64,000 bases of DNA from Rhodosporidiobolus odoratus. Lineage: Eukaryota > Basidiomycota > Microbotryomycetes > Sporidiobolales > Sporidiobolaceae. Made by a program: the position numbers and the translations under genes. The DNA is taken from contig JAOANU010000014.1 in the NCBI GenBank assembly GCA_034387635.1, forward strand, positions 496,001 through 560,000, read 5' to 3'. This document shows, in pieces, positions 12,601 to 24,266 of the stretch. The notes under the pieces are model-generated. The model searched no databases. It saw nothing but the letters and a program-made list of their open reading frames with translations, and was not told where the DNA came from. Each line of letters starts with the position of its first letter. Position 1 is the first letter of the stretch.

Positions 12601-15513
12601 CCTTGACTTTCTTCTTGGCGAAAGAAACGCTCGTTTCGACGTTCTGGAGCTCCCGAGCTGCATCGCGAGATGCTCGCTCGGCGAAAGTCAGGTCCGTTTC
12701 GGCGTTACTGAAAAGCAGTGGAAGGCAAGTCAGCAATGAAGCGTGAGAAGGTAGCGGCGATATGAGGGACCGCACTTGACGAGTGCTGACACCTCGGCCT
12801 CCATCGTCGCCCTCTGCGGTTCCGCCTTAGCAAACTTCCTATACCCCGCCGCACTCTTCTCGATCAAACTCTCGCATGCCTCATCCTTCCTCTTCTTCTC
12901 CGTCTTCCTCAACTGCAACTTGGCCCTCGTGTTAGCCTGGGCATTGAGCCCGGCAAGCTCTGCATGAAGCCCTTCGCGGCGCTCTTCGAGATCCTTGGCT
13001 TCACGGGCTTTGTCGCGCAGTTGCTGGACGTGTTTGGAGGTCTTGATCGTGTCTTCGGTCTTCCTCTGACGTTCCTTCTCTTCGGCGAGGAGGGATTCTT
13101 GGTAGGTAATGTCGGCCACGGTCGTAGTCGTAGCGTCGAGTTGACGAGAGATAGAGGCGATGCGGTTGTTGGCCGAGCTCTGCGAGGGGTCGATACGTCA
13201 ATATACATTCCAGCGCACAGACTAGAGCCAGAGAACGCACGATCTGCTGAGCGATGTTGGCCTTCGCTCGCTCATCGGCTGCCCTAGCACTCTTCAGCGC
13301 CTGAATCTCGTCCTGATACTTGCTCTCAGCGGTGCGAGCCTCGTTCTGCGAGCATGACCAAAAATCCCCCAGCGAGTCAGCTCTGATGACTTGTTCAGTC
13401 ACGCAAGAACCGGAGAAGAATAAGAAGGGGACAGGAAGAAGAACGCGTACCTTGATCTTCTCAATCTTCTTTTGCTGTCCGAGAATCGCCTCTTCCATCT
13501 TATCCTCAAACTCCTGCATCTCGCGGTCGCTCAACTCGTGGTCGTACCCGGGAATGCTGTGCTTCTCGGAGAGGTCGCGGATGAGGGTTTTGCGGGCTTC
13601 GAGCATTTCTTGGTGGCGCTGTGGGAAAGTAAAAACGGACACCAGTCAGCGCTCAGCGCACAAGGTCGGAGGCGCGAGAACGGCACGAGGCAGAGGAGCA
13701 GACGTCAAAGCAGGATGAACCGGGCAGGGCTGGCGAGAACAGTCCCGAGCGTATGGACTAATCAGGAAGGAGCAGCCGCACCTGCTTCAACGCCAACAAC
13801 CTCCCATGCGTAGTCTGCGCCGCGCTCCTTTTCCTCTCATACGCCGCAAGCGAGTCCTGCTCATCCCCCAGCTTGTGCCGAGTCCCCTCTTTCTCCGAAC
13901 GAGCGTCTTCGAGACTGGCTTTGTGGTTTGCAATTTTGGCATTAAGCTCGTGTTCCGAGTCTATAGGCGGGCGGCAGGGACGTCGAGTCAGCGTCACAGA
14001 GTGGACACAAGGAGAGACGCGAGAAACACAACGCACCCGGCAGCTCCTTCAACCCGTCCATCAACCTGCCCAAGTTCTCCTCATGCAGGTTGCGCCGTTC
14101 GCGAAGGGTGTCGACCTTGCCGATAATGTCTTGATACTTGGTCGCCTGGTTGAAAAAGGTCTTGTTTTCGTCGACAAGTTTGGCGATTCGTTCTTCGAGC
14201 TCGTCGTAGGTGGCTTGCTTGATGGCGATCTGGGATGAGACTTTCTTCAGGTTCTCGCGGAGCTGAACATCGAGTGAGAGAGACGTGGGTTAGTTGCGCA
14301 TGAGTATGCAGTGACGACAGCAGGATGCACCTTAAAAGCACGATCCCGATCCGTCTTCAGCGCCGATAGCTTCTCCTTGTCGACCTTGATTTCGACGTTC
14401 TGATCCTTACGGATGCGCTTGATCTCGTCCAGAACTTTGGTGTAGCTGTACGCCGACGCATTCTGTCAGTCTGGTCTCGTCATGACGACAAGCGGAACGA
14501 AGAGCTAAGGTGAGAAGAAAGGCTTACTCGCTCGCCTCGAAAATGTCATCGAACTTCTTCTTCAGTGCCGCCGGTTCCGAAAGAGGCCAATTAGACTCTT
14601 CCTGATGACAGAAAATGACGTTTTGCAGGATGGCCTTCGAGACGCCGAGCTGAGCGGGAACTTCTTCATCGATGTTGGCGCATTTGGTCGACAGCGTTTG
14701 ACGTTTCTGTGTGCGGCAATGCGTATGAAAGTTGTGAGCGCGCCCTCCTCCTGCCGACAGCCGCGTCCTGGCGCAGGGTAGAGCAGCCTCGAAAGGTCAG
14801 GGAACGTGAACGAACCCTCTTGTCTGTCCCTTCCTGGTCCGCATACGAGATAACTCCCTCAAGCGTTTTCATACTCAGTCCAGAGATGGTCTTCTTCTTC
14901 TGTACTTGCAGACGGCGCTCGACGAGCATCTTCTCCTTTCTCGAGTTGTTGAAGCGCAGCTTGACTTGAGCTTTCACCTCGGACGTGCCGGCGATCTGTG
15001 GGTTGCGACGCATCGTTCGTATTCACGCGTCAACCCAACAGGACGAGAGGAGTGATCGTAGTGACAGAGGCGCAGGATGAGGCACAGGTTTGGGGCGGCG
15101 GCGCAGAGGAGCAGAAAACATACGGTCGGGTCATGTACAAACGCCCCGCCTTTCGCACCCGGAGGCAAGTCGCCCGTCGTGGCATACTTGAGGCACTCGA
15201 TGATGGTCTGGGTTGGGGGAAATGAAGAATAGGTGAGTATACAGTTCTGCCACACGACGCAGACATGTCGGAGCAGCCAGATTCGGCGGGAGACCAGGGA
15301 AACCTGTCTATAGAAAGGCAGCGTACCGTCTTCCCGCTTCCGTTGTGCCCGACAATGACGGTCAGCGGCGAGTAAAACTGCATGACCGAGATCTCGTTCG
15401 AGTCAAAGGACCGGCTGCAAGGGCGAGCGGGGGGCGTCAGCGTGTCTGCTCAAGCTAGGGCAGAGGGAAGAAGCGTACATGCCACGAATGGCCAGCTTGT
15501 CAAGGGAAGACAT
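9683..15513 (-). CDS. RAD50: Rad50 DNA double-strand-break repair ATPase
   Basis: SMC-like subunit of the Mre11-Rad50-Xrs2/Nbs1 complex for break sensing, end tethering and resection. About 1,300 residues are encoded in many exons with short introns. The N-terminus [16 protein letters not shown] leads to the Walker A motif GHNGSGKT (near 15340-15361). A long heptad-rich coiled coil follows, with a zinc hook CAGC at its apex (near 12255-12270), then the returning coil. The C-terminal lobe has the ABC signature ([16 protein letters not shown], near 10130-10185) and Walker B with D-loop ([12 protein letters not shown], near 10060-10095), then VITHD. It ends RQRLT before a TAG at 9683-9685. All ATPase and hook residues are intact, so it should be functional. 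It is divergent from the F-box-like pair. Confidence 0.95.
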
Positions 15514-16108
15514 GGTCGTCTGAGCTACCGAGAGAAGCAGGAAGAACGCGAGATCGAGGTTGCCAGCGATACGAAAACGACGCTATATCGTGACAAGGGT
15601 CAGCACAAGCATGAGACTTCACTAGACTGGACGAGACGCTGAACAGCAAATGGCGTCGCATCAAGGTTACGATTCACAGAAGGTCGCGATTCGCAAAGTG
15701 GGGAAGAGGCCAAAGTGAAGACGTACCGGCTGCTAGTTTAATTGCGTCGAGCTGTTACTGCGCCTTGTCTGGACGCTCTGAGTGTGCTCGCAAGCTTGCT
15801 GGCAGTGCGTGTCGGGCTGTGAGTGTATCAACTGATGAAGATGCGAAGTTGACGAGGTGCCGGAGGACGAGGTCGAGACTCGGGGCACCACGCGTTAGAC
15901 GGTCGGAAGCTCGTCTTTGTGTGCTTGATAGCAGCTACAGTCAGTCAGGATAGAGCGACGGAAGCTGTCGAGGTTAGAATTGAATATTATTAAAGGACGC
16001 CGTGAAGTGGTGGAAAAACCGCGCAAAAGGTACAGACTGGACCCCCCTGGAATTGTAAGGAAGAAGGTCAATCTCTTGTTCTCGTTCATGCCGCTCCGTA
16101 GGGACAGT
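15514..16108. other. RAD50 / F-box-like A divergent spacer
   Basis: About 600 bases between two divergent start codons, probably holding both promoters. No RNA gene or further coding exon was recognised. Confidence 0.45.
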
Positions 16109-17814
16109 ATGAACCCAGAAACCCCTTCTAGGGTCACAAAGGAGGACCTACTACGCGTACTCTTCCGCTTCAACGCCCGTCTCACTTCGCACATCGACCC
16201 TCAACATGGCATCAACGACAAACACGACTTCGACTACATCCACCACGACCTCTGCAGAGTCCGCAACCTTGCAAAGAACTATGGGCAACCGGCCGTACGT
16301 GCTTCCGCTACTTCCCCCATGGCCAGTCGAATCGATCCTACCGCTTTCCTCGGCAGGTCGTCCAACTCTTGGATTCTCTTCTCGACGCACCCTGGTTCCA
16401 CATCAACCTCTCCCTCGACCAATGCAGCTCGGCTTTGACCATCATCTCGTCCGTCATCGCCACCGTCGTGCGACTGGCAGCCCCCATGCGCCCCTGTTCC
16501 GTCCGGCTGCCAAACGAACTGCTCGCCTCCATCGTTGAGCAGGTTCAAACCGACGACGACTACCGCCTCCGACAACAGACCAACATGAACCTCGCCCTCG
16601 TCTCCCGTTACGTCTCCTCCCTCGTCAAACCTATCCTCCGTCGCGAAATCCACGTGTCCTGCGCCGCGCAGTTCGAGCCCCTAGAAGACGTCTTTGGCAC
16701 GCAGTTCGACCGGCACCTGTCGCAGGTCACGGTCGTGCTGAATACACGAGAAATGGGGTTCCAGACCGAGACGGCCAACTTTCCCGGGGACGGCTTTCGG
16801 GGGTTAGTCGACATGATGGTTGAGGATGCAGATACGAGGATTAAACATCTTGTCCTCAAGGTCGAGCAAATGGCTGGGGAATCGCGGGACTGGGTGCGCG
16901 ACTTCGAGGCCGCAACGGGTCACCGCCCCTTTCTTCGCCAGCTCTTCCGCATCTGCGACACCCTCGAGATCGTCGGACACGACAGTGTTCCTCATCGACA
17001 TTACGACCCCATCGAGCGGCTCTTTGCCGAATGTAGCTCGGGCAAGCCTGCACCGTCCGGTCTGGTCGTGGACCGACGAATCTCTGAACCTTCCTACTGG
17101 AGCCTCTCGAGCACAGGGACCCTGCGCCTGCCGCCAGGTCACCCCGCCCACCCCGCCCCGTTTACGGTACTCGACCTACCTTTCATCTGCACCACACCGC
17201 AATCTCTCCTCGCTGCCCTTCCTGCCCAAAGTATCCTCACCCGGCTTGGAATCACTCTCTGGGTTCCGCTCGACTCGCCCACCAAACCCTTCGACGATAC
17301 CATCCTTCACCCCCTCTTCGCCTACCTCGCACCAACGCTCACCAGCCTTACCTTACGACTGTATCACAAAGAACCCCAACCCAACACCGACCTCGAATGC
17401 ATGCAGGGAACCGTCGCCACTTCCATCCTCCAGTGCAAAAACCTTCGGTACCTCGAGATTGGCGGGTCCGAGGCCACCGCAGGCTTGGCAGCCGACTGGG
17501 CTCTACTGAGATTACTCGAAACGCTCATCCTCCTCCCACAATGGAGCGGTCGCGGGGACGACCAAGACTTGGTTGAAGCGACTTACAGCAGTATCTGTTG
17601 CGCTCTTAACGATCCTGACGTACAGTTAGGGAGGGTCCTTCAACCTTTCCCAAGGTTGATGAGAATGCGGATTTGGGTTCCGAGCTCGACATCGCTGCTT
17701 GTGGGAGCGGCGGAAGAGTTGAGGAAGGCGGTGAAGGAGGTTAGGGATTTGCATGGGGGACGGGTTCAACTTGAGATTGACGATTTTTGGCAGGAGGATC
17801 CGAGGAGCTATTGA
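16109..17814 (+). CDS. F-box-like protein, tandem paralogue A
   Basis: Predicted 547 residues from exons 16109-16294 and 16357-17814. An F-box-like segment lies near residues 130-180: VRLPNELLASIVEQV, then NMNLALVSRY and LVKPILRREIHV. The remainder resembles a degenerate leucine-rich or beta-sheet region (repeated LTSLTLRLY, LRYLEIGG patterns), as in fungal F-box proteins that recruit substrates to SCF ubiquitin ligases. I chose the start MNPETPSRVTK and the 62-nt phase-0 intron because they align with paralogue B (MAQTPRKRTNDALRRLL, same intron place). A substrate cannot be inferred. Function is assigned only from the F-box pattern. Confidence 0.72.
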
Positions 17815-18563
17815 GTAGTGGGACGGAAGGAAACGGTGAACTTTGCTTTCCCGCGTATCCCCCATGCGATCACCTGACTTTTGGCATGCTTCTTCATTAG
17901 CCATTTTTTAACCGATCTTATCGCTCCTGCGTCTTGTGCATTGCAGGCCATAGCCCGCTTCCGTCGTACACCGTCTTGGAATGCATCGTGACTTGTCAAT
18001 CACGCAGCCGACACCGTCTGCTCCCTGCAAAGCTAACTCGAATGCAAGGATACAAGCTGCGCACGATCAGAGGCCGAGGCGCGGGGCAACGGTCGCGAGC
18101 AGTACGCTAACATAAATCTCTACTGGGCCCGTCGAGCCTTCGGTTGCCTGGTTCCGGGTCGTGAGCAGGAGCAGCAGAGGACCTTCAGGCCGTGGAGACG
18201 AAAAAACGGATGAATAGAGCGGCGTGTGTCGCCGTGCCCTTAGTGCTTCAGCCGGCATGTAGCAGTCCATGTCAGGGCTCCTCTAACGTTGCTGGCTGTC
18301 CCGCAGTGCGCCTGCTGTCGGTGCAACCGCTCAATTAATGAGAAGGGGAGTTGGCGGTTCCGAGGTGGCGCAGGCGACGCGTGAAAGCCTGACTTGCTTG
18401 AGGGATAGCTTAGGGTTCAGGCATGCTCTAAACAAGCTGACCGTGTTATCTTAGCAGGAACGACGTGAGCAGACGTGTCGGAATCAGATTGTCGTTGTCT
18501 TCTTCCTGTTGATGTCTCCCTCCCGCTCGTTGAGTCTGAGGACGCCTGGCATACAGCACACGG
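17815..18563. other. Spacer between F-box-like paralogues
   Basis: About 750 bases with no recognised gene. It should hold the 3' end of paralogue A and the promoter of paralogue B. Confidence 0.45.
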
Positions 18564-20276
18564 ATGGCGCAGACACCACGGAAACGGACCAACGACGCAC
18601 TGCGGCGACTACTGCAACTGGCCTCCATCTTCGCCAGCAGCATCGACGCCGATACTGGGGTCGAATCGGCAACCGCACGCTTCATTGGCTCTCAGATCAG
18701 TATAGCAAGGAATAGCATCAAACAGAATGTAGGCGCCACGGCAAGTAATCAGTTCCTCCGTCATCCGTCATCCGCCGCTCCAACTGCTAATGCGCTCTCC
18801 TTCCTACAGAACCCCTGCCTTCCGCTCCTTCAGCAAGCCATCGAGAAGCTTCACCGCGAGGCAGATTACGACACGCATGCCGTCGCCGATGTTTCGCCCA
18901 CCGCCGCCTTTGAAGCTCTCTCTTTCCTCGGCCAAGCCGGTGCCGCTCTCGCTTGTTCCGACCCGCCCCTTGAAGCTGTCAGTATCAAGTTGCCGAGCGA
19001 GCTGCTTGCTCTTATCGTCGACCACTGCCAGTTCGACAAGTACGAGGACCGCCAGAAGAGCAACATGACTCTCGCCCTCGTCTCGCGGTACTTCTACAAG
19101 CTCGCACGACCACGGTTGCGGAGCGAGATCCACATCCACTCGCCCAAGCACTTTGCGTCCCTCGCTCGTCTGCTTGTACCGGGACAGACGCGTTTCGACA
19201 ACCCCCTCACTCTCCTCACCCTCGACCTCGACCTCGATGCGCTTCGCGGCAATGTTCGCACAGGGGTCTTCCCAGGCGCAGCGTATGACATGTTCACCAC
19301 GGCTCTGGCCAAGCAAGATTTGGGCATGTCCCTCAAACACACGCACGTTCACTGCCGTCGAAGCAAGACCCCTCGGTACCCTACCATGGACCTCCACGAG
19401 GAATTCAGAGCGGCGATCCCCACCATCATCGGGTTCAATAGCTTCTACTGGAACGGCGATTCGATCGAGTTCTCCGCCGAGCCTGCGATTTCAGAAGCCG
19501 AGTACGCCAACCTCTGGGCTACCGTCGGATTGACGAAGCGGTCGCGGTCAACTTCGCTTTACATCGATGCCGACGCGCTCAGACCCCCTCCACAATGGCG
19601 ACAACTCGATCACATCGACGCTGTCCCTCCGGTACCTGGCATGGCGAATCCGAGGATCTTGACGACCCTCGCCGTCCCCTACCAAGAATTCACTTCGGCT
19701 ACGCTTCTCGCCCTACTCAACCCTGCCACCCCGACCGTCACACGCCTCGACTTTACCCTCTCGATTCCACTGGACCCTCCCCCTCTTCTTCGCGAGAAGC
19801 ATTTCGACCCCCTCTTTTCCTACCTCGCCCCGACGCTCGAATCCCTAACCCTCCGAATCCACCACCCCTTCCCCGACCCAATCTACCCCCTCAACGTCGC
19901 CCAAAGCGAGCTCGGCCAATCCCTCTCCCAGCTCACCAAACTGAAAAAACTCGAACTGGGGGGCGCCGAGATCGCTGCCGAGGTGGTTTCTCACCTGGCC
20001 CTTTCGTTGCCCAACCTTCACCTCCTCACCTTCCTACCCCATTGGAACCGCTACTCGCTCAATGATTCGCTTACCGACTTTCTCGCCGACTTGGATGATG
20101 GCGCCTACCCGGCTTTGAGGGACGTCAGGGTGTGTTTGCCGATGAAGATTACCGAGGCCGATTTGGCATACCACATCAAGATTCTGTTTGGACCGGCGAG
20201 GGTGAGGACGAGGGAACATGGGATGGGAATTAGGGTGACGGTAGACCCGAGGGTAGAGAGGGATCCGAGGCATTGA
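18564..20276 (+). CDS. F-box-like protein, tandem paralogue B
   Basis: Predicted 543 residues from exons 18564-18728 and 18810-20276. It has the same architecture as the upstream paralogue: an N-terminal helical region, an F-box-like segment (IKLPSELLALIVDHC, then NMTLALVSRYFYKLARPRLRSEIHI), then Leu-rich repeats of irregular length with a matching LAPTLESLTLRIHH block and a C-terminal polar tail. The intron (81 nt) has no in-frame stop, so an unspliced mRNA would add 27 residues. Alignment with paralogue A, whose intron does break the frame, favours splicing. Tandem arrangement and near-equal length indicate local duplication followed by considerable divergence. Confidence 0.72.
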   Translation: MAQTPRKRTNDALRRLLQLASIFASSIDADTGVESATARFIGSQISIARNSIKQNVGATASNQFLRHPSSAAPTANALSFLQNPCLPLLQQAIEKLHREADYDTHAVADVSPTAAFEALSFLGQAGAALACSDPPLEAVSIKLPSELLALIVDHCQFDKYEDRQKSNMTLALVSRYFYKLARPRLRSEIHIHSPKHFASLARLLVPGQTRFDNPLTLLTLDLDLDALRGNVRTGVFPGAAYDMFTTALAKQDLGMSLKHTHVHCRRSKTPRYPTMDLHEEFRAAIPTIIGFNSFYWNGDSIEFSAEPAISEAEYANLWATVGLTKRSRSTSLYIDADALRPPPQWRQLDHIDAVPPVPGMANPRILTTLAVPYQEFTSATLLALLNPATPTVTRLDFTLSIPLDPPPLLREKHFDPLFSYLAPTLESLTLRIHHPFPDPIYPLNVAQSELGQSLSQLTKLKKLELGGAEIAAEVVSHLALSLPNLHLLTFLPHWNRYSLNDSLTDFLADLDDGAYPALRDVRVCLPMKITEADLAYHIKILFGPARVRTREHGMGIRVTVDPRVERDPRH

Positions 20277-20491
20277 AGTTGGAAAGAAATATATACATGT
20301 ATCCAGGGCCCATTTTTCGCTTCCTCTGTCTGGTCCTCTGCTTGACAGCGTGATATAGCTTGGAGAGCCGTCGGAGCAGCAAAAGGCTTACATAACAAGG
20401 ACACGACAACGGAATAGGGGAAAGGAAGAAAATTATAGCTAGACTGTACAGCACCACGCGACTTCTCTTTCATAACGGCGTCGCAACACGC

Positions 20492-21124
20492 TTAGAAGCG
20501 GTAAGGGTTGTCCTGTGATGTTCCAGAGGGAGAGTAGGCATGCGGGAAAGGGAAAATAAGGAGGAGAAGGAAGATAAAGACGAACCTTGACGGGGCGAAT
20601 GTCAGCCCGATGAGGTCGAATGAGAGGGTGGAGTTGTGCTAGGTAGGTGATTGCCCACCTGTAAGCACGGGAGGACGACGAGCAAAGAGAGTTAGCGGGA
20701 TAAACAGAGATATCCCGGCGCGGCCAAGGGGAGGGGGAAAGTAAGGGCAGGCGAGAAGGTCGCAGTGACAGGTTGTGAAGTTGGAGGTGCGGTTGAGCCG
20801 TCAGGGGAACGAGAGGAACGAGATGTACATGAGCCAACAGCAGGCAATGGCTAGGAGAATTGAAGTTCGGATGACACTGCGACGGCCCGGGAAAGTGAGA
20901 AAGTGGAGTGAGGGAAAGGGCGTCAGCAGATCCGCATCACAGCACGTAGTCCGCTTGAGTACCCTGATCCACGGAGCATGACCAAGGCGCGTAGGCTCGC
21001 TCAACAAGGGCAGTGAGGACAGCAAGACGTACACTTGATTCTCCCCCTTTGGTACGCTGACGAACCCTCCAGCTGCGACTCCGAGTGCGATGAGGAGGAC
21101 GAGGAAGATAGTACCGCCGCCCAT
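20492..21124 (-). CDS. VMA9: V-type proton ATPase subunit e
   Basis: Small Vo-sector subunit needed for V-ATPase assembly and vacuole acidification. Four exons splice to 77 residues. The first encodes MGGGTIFLVLLIALGVAAGG and ends after KGENQV. The second encodes the second membrane span (RTSILLAIACCWLM). The third supplies WAITYLAQLHPLIRPHRADI, matching the family block WAITFLxQLHPLxxPRR. The last gives KDNPYRF and a TAA. The two central donors are GTACGT and GTACAT. Length (family about 70-80) and two spans fit. It is tail-to-tail with F-box-like paralogue B, with 215 bp between stops. Confidence 0.88.
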
Positions 21125-22202
21125 AGCTGGTTCGAGAGGTCTAGCGCGGTGGACGAGGGGCGGAGTTTGATGATGAGGGGCGACGAGAGGAGCGGGCGGT
21201 GGGGGAACGTCTCTCCTTCTCCCGCTTGACGCTTGCAATACCCAACACGAGCTGGTGCCAAGCACGAGTTGTTCACACTTCCTCTGGTCGGTACTCAGTG
21301 CCCTCGCCCTTCCCGGCCCCCTTCCTCAACTCCCTCGCCTCGTTCCGAACCCGCTCCGACATCGCGTGAACGTCCTGGACGAGCTGGCAAATGGCCGTTG
21401 AGAAGCACGAGCACATACATAGTGTATGGCCATATCGGCCATGACGGGCGGGCGCGGCGCAATGGGCAATTCCGGCGAGCCCGGAGGATGAGGGTAGTTT
21501 CCTGTGCGCGCCGATCGCTATACGAGGTTTCGGAGCGCTGGGAGAAGCATCTATCATGTACACGATCCACCAATCGCAAGCACAGGCAATCGGATGGGGC
21601 AGCGTCAAGCTTGGTACGCCTTGTTATCCCTTTTCTTTTCTACTCTTTACCCTGTTTATTTCATCTATGCCTCGCAGTCACTGCCGCCCAGACGCTCTCA
21701 GCCCGCTTCACCGTCTCATCCGCTCAAGCGCATCCTGTTCAAGATGCGGCTCGCCGTTCGTGAGGATGACTAGCAGAGGGCGACATCGTTGGCGAGCTTG
21801 TCAAGGCGAACGGGCTGTGGCTTTGGCAGTCGGGCTTGTCTACTCTGCTAAGGTGGTAGACGATTACGCCGGCATTTGGAGTGCGGCAAGCTGCAGAAGT
21901 TAGCGCTGATCCACTTGACGGTGAAAACACGACCTTTCATCATCGTGCACGATGTCCTGCCTTCGCCGCTCCGCACTGTTGTAGATTGATCCTTACCAGT
22001 GCAGATTGCCTCAACTGACCTCTATGCGCTCGAGGGGGTTATTCCAGATGTACATTCCTGCCAGCGGTTTGACCTCTTTGCCGTTGAGGACCGATTGACT
22101 CTCAATCTTCTCGCTTGATCCAGTTGAGTAGCTCTTTCCTTACCTCGTACACTCGCTGGAGCTACTTTGTCGCTACCCTATCTCACAGTCCCGTCTACTG
22201 CG
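21125..22202. other. Spacer between VMA9 and DUF6533-type gene
   Basis: About 1.1 kb between two divergent genes. I found no exon chain, RNA gene or repeat that I can support. Confidence 0.4.
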
Positions 22203-24266
22203 ATGGCCACTGGGTCGTCGTTCCCATTTCCCACTCCCGCTTGCTCTCCTTCCCCACATTTCCCAATGCCGTGTCCCTCTCGTTTCGTCACTGTATACGC
22301 ACCTGCCTACATTACACATGCACCTCTACCACCTACTCCTAAAACCATACCCGTGGCCAGAGCAGCCAACATCGTTCTTCCTGCCGAGTATCAAGACATG
22401 TCCAACGCATTCTCCATCTTTTCGGTATATGCCATCGTCTGGCTCGCTATAGTAGTCTGGGATACCATACGATCACTCTTGCATCCCCTGCACTTGGTCA
22501 GGCGAGAAGCGCTGACTCTGCTCGTGGCTAATTTTTATCTTTGCTGTAATCTAGCTGGCGACCTTCTCCCTCGAATACCGCTTCGTGTGGAAGAGCAGAT
22601 GGAGCTTCCTCAAGATCGCATTCCTCTTCAAGTACGTCCGCGTAACTCGCTCCCTCAGGTATATAAGAGGTGGTCTAGTCGAGGAGACCCTGCTAAGCCT
22701 TTTTTTTCTTGCCCGCAGCCGTTACTGGACACCGATCTGCATGCTGCTCGAGGTCATCATGGTCAAGGCTCGAGTACCTGCCGACCTTTGCCAGCATATA
22801 GCGGTCTTTCACCCCGCCGGCGCTCTCGTAACCATAATGTAAGCCTCGTCCCTTCTACTGCTGTTCCGCTTTCTGCGCTGCGACGAGCGTACTAACGTCT
22901 CACTCCCTTTAACAGCACATGTGGCTGTATCCTCTCCCCCCCCCCCCCCCCCCCCCCCCCAAGCCCACTTGTAGACCTCGCCCGTGTCGAGCATGTCGAG
23001 GTTTGCTGACTTGCTCTCGCTCGTGCCAGCCCTCGTCATTCCGCCTCAGTACCTCGACGCAGTCGGCTTCTACGGATGTACCGTCCATCAGCCCCTCGGC
23101 CTGGCGCCGTTGTATTGGGGCGCGTCGCTGACGTTCGAAACAATCGCGCTGGCGCTTCTTGTCTACCGCATTGTGAGTCCTCACTCTGCCTCAGTCTGTC
23201 AGTACACTGCTCGAATGCGGAACGGCTTCGACCATGTTCGCGTGCAAGCTGACCCATCTTTGCGATCTGTTTGCAGTTTGAACTGAGGCGCCAGAGCGGA
23301 TCCCTCCCGATCTTGAACGTTCTTCTTCGTCACGGCGTATTCTATTTCATGGTTGTCTTCGTTGCTGGTCTCGTCAACATCCTCATGTTTGTTCGCGAGT
23401 CGATGTCCTTGAGCTCCCCGCGGACGATTACTTACCCAGGCTCATCGGTCTCTCGCAGAACCCGACGAGGCTTATCAGGTCTTCAACTCGTCTGCTACAG
23501 TCGCTCTCATGAGCTTGATGGTAAAGGCTCTCCTCATTTTGTGACTTGCGCTTTTGTAGCTGACCTTCTCAACTGAGTCTCCCAGGCATCTCGTCTGGTC
23601 TTGTCGCTGCATGCCTCCAAAGACAAGCTCACGCTGTCGACACACGCCGCACTTTCCCGCCAGTCTCTCCACCTCGCTCACTCCTTTTCTCCTCGCGAGC
23701 CAACCAACTTTGATAAGATCGGCGACGCCTTCTCCGCTCATGCTACAGCACCCCTCCACACCGAGCTGAGCGATCTCTCAGGCTCGACCATCTTGGACGA
23801 CCCTATTTCTGCCGGACCTAGGAGCCCCGTAGACGAGAGGGACGGCAGCACCCTCACCAGGACAAGTACAAGGATTCGTTACGCCGAGCTTCCTACCCGT
23901 CCGGCCCCTTCGCACCCACACTCGCCGCTTCACTTGCACCCCTACGCTCTCTCATCATCTCGCGGTAACCCTCGGCGTCCTTCAACCGCACCCTCGCGGC
24001 TCGAGCCTCGTCCTCGTCCTGCCCCTGCTCCCAGGCCCCCTTCCACGCCGTTTCCGGCCCAACCTCGATCGCGCTTCTTTCTCCGTTGCTCGAACAGCGA
24101 TAGCAGCAATGGTGCCGCTCTTCCGAGGAGTGTAAGCTTCGAGGGTCTCATCCGAGTTCAGCAAGAAACGACGGTCACGGTCGAGCAGATTGCAGTTGCT
24201 GATGCGGATTTGCAAGGCAGTGGGTTGGACAAGGGTAGGGAGGTCTGGACGGGGGAGGCGCTTTGA
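22203..24266 (+). CDS. DUF6533-type multi-span membrane protein
   Basis: Basidiomycete membrane protein family of unknown function. After a Pro/Ser-rich N-terminus comes a first hydrophobic span (FSVYAIVWLAIVVW). Then comes the DUF6533-like signature: LATFSLEYRFVWKSRWSFLKIAFLFNRYW. Further spans follow, including GLVNILMF and a segment ending in SRLVLSLHASK. The C-terminal cytosolic tail (about 200 residues) is Ser/Pro/Arg-rich and ends TGEAL. I used introns after HPLHL, after FLFN, after TII (22841 region), one spanning the C25 tract (about 22927-23031), after VYRI, after NILMF and after SLM. The joins around the poly-C tract are the least certain. No catalytic motif is visible; a receptor-like role is only a family-level guess. 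Confidence 0.65.
22936..22960. repeat. Homopolymer C25
   Basis: Twenty-five consecutive C residues lie in the DUF6533-type gene. In my model they fall inside an intron that runs from GTATCC to GTGCCAG. If translated they would give a poly-proline run and shift the frame with any length change. Confidence 0.95.

Noticed and set aside
16206..16294. Start of F-box-like A at the ATG at 16206 (MASTTNTTSTT)
   Set aside because: That frame does not join the second exon through the 62-nt intron. The frame starting at 16109 joins in phase 0 and aligns with paralogue B.
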